64,000 nucleotides of DNA from an uncultured Bacteroidales bacterium. Lineage in GTDB: Bacteria > Bacteroidota > Bacteroidia > Bacteroidales > P3. The stretch covers positions 1-64,000 of the forward strand of contig CALDHX010000012.1 in NCBI GenBank assembly GCA_937901525.1, in the 5' to 3' direction. Shown in pieces: positions 61,571 to 64,000 of this stretch. Below the pieces are notes generated by a model. That model was not told where the DNA came from and did no database searches. It saw only the letters and a program-made list of their open reading frames with translations. How positions within the stretch are numbered: position 1 is the stretch's first letter; each line of letters starts with the position of its first letter. The translations under genes were made by a program, and so were the position numbers.

Positions 61571-62893
61571 TTAAACAATTTCTCCAAATAAAGTAGCAGA
61601 AGTACAAGATGTTACTCTTACTTGTACGTATTCTCCTATTTTAAAGTTTTTTCTATCAAATATTATCACTTTGTTTTGAGAGTTTCTTCCATATAATTGC
61701 TCTCTACTTCTTTTACTTTCGCCCTCTATTAAAACTTCAAATTCTTTTCCTATGTCTTTTTGGTTGCTTTGTAAAGATAGTTTCCTTTGAAGGTCTATTA
61801 TTTCTTCTAAACGTCTAGTTTTTTCTTCGTATGATATATCATCTTCATATTTTTTTGCAGCCAAAGTGTTGGAGCGTTGGGAATAATTAAACATAAAGGC
61901 TGAATCATAACCTACCCAACTCATCATGTCTAATGTGTCTTTATGATCTTCTAATGTTTCTGTGCAAAATCCTGCAATAATATCAGTTGCAATTCCACAA
62001 TCTTTTATTGTGTTTTTTATTGCAGTAATTTTATTCATGTAGTCTTCTCTTGTGTATTTTCTGTTCATTAATTTTAACATTCTTGTACTACCAGATTGCA
62101 AAGGAAGATGAATGAATTTGCATATATTGTCATATTTGGCAATTATATCTAAAAGTTCTTGTGAAATATCTTTTGGGTGAGAAGTAGAAAAACGAATTCT
62201 TAATAAAGGGCTTACTTTTGCAACTAATTCCATTAATTTTGCGAAATTGATTTCGTCAATCTCGCCTTTATTCCAAATATAAGAATTTACATTTTGCCCT
62301 AAAAGTGTTACTTCTCTATACCCTTTATTAAATAAATCCTGTGCTTCTGCGATAATTGTTTTAGGATCCCTACTACGTTCTCGCCCTCTTGTATAAGGTA
62401 CAACGCAATAGGAGCAAAAGTTCTCGCAACCTCTCATAATAGAGATAAAAGCTGTTACTCCATTCGTGTCGAGTTTTACAGGTGCAATATCGGCATATGT
62501 TTCTTCTTCTGAAAGCGTGGTTGATATATAAGCTTGTTTGTTCTTTTCTACTTCATTTAATAAAATAGGAATATTTCTATAAGAGTCAGGGCCTACAACT
62601 ATATCAACTTTACATTCTTTCACTAATTGTTCTTGTAATCTTTCTGCCATGCACCCTAATACGCCTATTCTCAGCCAATTTTTCTTCTTCCTTAAAGAGT
62701 CAAATTCTATTAAGCGTTTCTTTACTCGCTGTTCTGCATTTTCTCTGATTGAACATGTGTTGACTAAGATTAGGTCTGCTTCTGCGACATCGTTAGTAAC
62801 TTCGTAATTATTGTCCTTTAATATAGAAGCAACAATCTCGCTATCTGCCTGATTCATTTGGCAACCATAAGTTTCTATATATACTATCTTCAT
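61571..62893 (-). CDS. miaB: tRNA-2-methylthio-N6-dimethylallyladenosine synthase
   Basis: 440 residues. UPF0004 domain with C11, C47 and C81 (YGCQMNQAD, NTCSIR, LGCMAERL), radical SAM triad C156, C160, C163 (GCENFCSYC) with PYTRGRERSR, and a C-terminal TRAM domain (from about 375, FEVLIEGESKR). It adds the 2-methylthio group to i6A37 of tRNA. The start overlaps the sirtuin stop by four bases; wza begins 20 bases downstream, so a tRNA-modification gene leads the capsule export genes. Confidence 0.96.
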   Translation of the reverse strand: MKIVYIETYGCQMNQADSEIVASILKDNNYEVTNDVAEADLILVNTCSIRENAEQRVKKRLIEFDSLRKKKNWLRIGVLGCMAERLQEQLVKECKVDIVVGPDSYRNIPILLNEVEKNKQAYISTTLSEEETYADIAPVKLDTNGVTAFISIMRGCENFCSYCVVPYTRGRERSRDPKTIIAEAQDLFNKGYREVTLLGQNVNSYIWNKGEIDEINFAKLMELVAKVSPLLRIRFSTSHPKDISQELLDIIAKYDNICKFIHLPLQSGSTRMLKLMNRKYTREDYMNKITAIKNTIKDCGIATDIIAGFCTETLEDHKDTLDMMSWVGYDSAFMFNYSQRSNTLAAKKYEDDISYEEKTRRLEEIIDLQRKLSLQSNQKDIGKEFEVLIEGESKRSREQLYGRNSQNKVIIFDRKNFKIGEYVQVRVTSCTSATLFGEIV

Positions 62894-63579
62894 AAATATT
62901 CTGATAATATTTCATCTACTACTTGTTTTACTCCACTACTTGCTTTTTGTTTCACAAAGGTAATGTTTTTATCGGTTATATTAACCATTTTGGGATCAAT
63001 AAGATATTTTTTGCAATTTTTTTTTGTGTAATGTAAAAGGCCTGCTGCGGGATATACATTAAGACTTGTGCCTATAATTATCATTATATCCGCTTCCTCA
63101 CATAATTTTACTGCAATGTCTATATTTGGAACAGGTTCTCCAAACCAAACGATATGTGGTCTTAAGGGTTTTCCGTAAGCATCTTTCATTTCTGCTGTTA
63201 ATTCCCAACCATCAAGAATTCGGATGTCATTAATGTCTATTTCACTACATATTTTTTTTAATTCTCCATGTAAATGTAATACATTTTTACTTCCTGCTCT
63301 TTCGTGCAAATCATCTACATTTTGTGTGATTATTTGCAAGTTGAAATGTTCTTCTAAGCGTAATAATTGCTTGTGCCCTTCATTTGGCTCTACATTATAT
63401 AATTCTTTTCTTCTTTGATTGTAAAATGCTCTTACTAAATCAGGATTTCTTTTCCAAGCATCAAATGTTGCTACATCTTCAATTCTATGATTTTCCCAAA
63501 GTCCATCACTATCTCTAAAAGTTTTTATACCACTTTCTTGACTTATTCCTGCACCTGTTAAAACTACTATTGTTTTCAT
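62890..63579 (-). CDS. cobB: Sirtuin (CobB-like NAD-dependent deacylase) without zinc cysteines
   Basis: 229 residues. NAD site LTGAGISQESGIKTFR and TQNVDDLHERAG; catalytic H104 in LHLHGEL; GTSLNVYPAAGL. The CobB/SIRT5-type acyl-pocket pair Y53-x2-R56 (FYNQRR) predicts activity on succinyl or malonyl groups. Only C111 remains of the zinc tetra-Cys module, which is a loop (DINDIRILDGWELTAE). It lies three bases after the DUF2520 gene and overlaps miaB by four. Confidence 0.9.
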   Translation of the reverse strand: MKTIVVLTGAGISQESGIKTFRDSDGLWENHRIEDVATFDAWKRNPDLVRAFYNQRRKELYNVEPNEGHKQLLRLEEHFNLQIITQNVDDLHERAGSKNVLHLHGELKKICSEIDINDIRILDGWELTAEMKDAYGKPLRPHIVWFGEPVPNIDIAVKLCEEADIMIIIGTSLNVYPAAGLLHYTKKNCKKYLIDPKMVNITDKNITFVKQKASSGVKQVVDEILSEYL

Positions 63580-63581
63580 GA

Positions 63582-64000
63582 TTATTTTTTTTGATAATCT
63601 ATTATACTTCTACTTACAGCTAAATATACTTCAAGTTCTTTTATAGATAAATACTTGATGTGCTCATTTATTATGTTCATATCTTCTCTTACAGCTGGTC
63701 CTGTTTGTAAAGAAAATATGTCATTTGAAGTTTTGATGTTTTCTATGGTTCTATCAATAATAGGGAATAGCATTGAAAAAGGTATGCTATTTTTATCTAA
63801 AATATTTTTTGATATACCTAATAAATGATTTGTGAAATTATTTGCAAATACTGCTGCAATATGCAGATATTGTCGTTGCTCATCAGAAACAAAACTTGTT
63901 ATTGGAGAAAGGGTTTTTGCAAATGTTTCCAAACAATCTTTGTATTTTATATTGTTGACAAAGAAGCATAAGGGTACAGTAGAAAAATCTATTTTCTTTT
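63582..64000 (-). CDS. Rossmann-like/DUF2520 protein, partial (N-terminus beyond right edge)
   Basis: The reading frame is open to the window edge, giving at least 139 residues; a TTG at 63932 is internal and not a real start. The visible part is the DUF2520 C-terminal helical domain: IDFSTVPLCFF, SDEQRQYLHIAAVFANNFTNHL and GPAVREDMNIINEH, the core pattern of this dehydrogenase-like family (related to ketopantoate or proline-dehydrogenase-type enzymes). The NAD(P)-binding part lies outside. It leads the sirtuin-miaB-wza-wzc transcript as far as can be seen. Confidence 0.85.
   Translation of the reverse strand, partial: KKIDFSTVPLCFFVNNIKYKDCLETFAKTLSPITSFVSDEQRQYLHIAAVFANNFTNHLLGISKNILDKNSIPFSMLFPIIDRTIENIKTSNDIFSLQTGPAVREDMNIINEHIKYLSIKELEVYLAVSRSIIDYQKK

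Overview
This is a low-GC (about one third G+C by eye) chromosomal segment from a member of the Bacteroidota, most likely the order Bacteroidales. The reasons are a T9SS-type C-terminal sorting domain, a GldB-family lipoprotein, the ExbB/ExbD/ExbD operon with an extra membrane protein, a Bacteroides-type tryptophanase, a zinc-free DksA-like protein, and promoters of the form TTTG-N19-TAnnTTTG (perfect copies upstream of polA, tnaA and the sialidase gene). I see no rRNA, tRNA, CRISPR array or insertion sequence. Coding density is very high and most genes sit in long operons.

Layout. 1-3432 (minus): end of an envelope-glycan operon (yicC, a TPR protein, a family 4 glycosyltransferase that runs off the left edge). 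3559-13485 (plus): a nine-gene operon for envelope and housekeeping work (zinc metallopeptidase, PASTA protein, T9SS cargo, rluD, gldB, a lipoteichoic-acid-synthase-like sulfatase, a lipid kinase, a SUI1-like factor, cinA), facing a universal stress protein. 14477-22990 (plus): a glycoside-hydrolase operon (GH16-like lipoprotein, two GH29 fucosidases, one GH3) with dprA embedded in it. 23112-30617 (minus): two operons of housekeeping genes (U32 peptidase, hisJ-like phosphatase, mnmD; then pssA, purS, queA, pyrH, dipeptidase). 30801-32796 (plus): an ECF sigma factor, a single-pass membrane protein and an outer-membrane protein that look like one signalling unit.

34553-42382 is the accessory part: a MerR regulator, a class II Fic protein, a complete type III-like restriction-modification pair (res, mod), a long structured leader upstream of mod, a 22-bp-periodic array of four palindrome-like sites, and a DUF2971 gene with its own promoter and terminator bracketed by a perfect 27-bp direct repeat. 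This is the region most likely to hold something undescribed.

42446-64000 (minus) returns to the core genome: ExbB/ExbD energy transduction, a CNNM/HlyC transporter, lspA, a DksA-like protein, frr, a secreted sialidase, gpsA, an M49-type peptidase, polA (with an altered proofreading motif), tnaA, a radical SAM protein, a Wza/Wzc capsule export pair with an expandable tyrosine tail, miaB, a sirtuin and the 3' part of a DUF2520 gene that runs off the right edge. Sialidase, fucosidases and GH3 together suggest use of host-type (mucin-like) glycans, and tryptophanase suggests amino-acid fermentation, so an animal-associated habitat is plausible but not proven.
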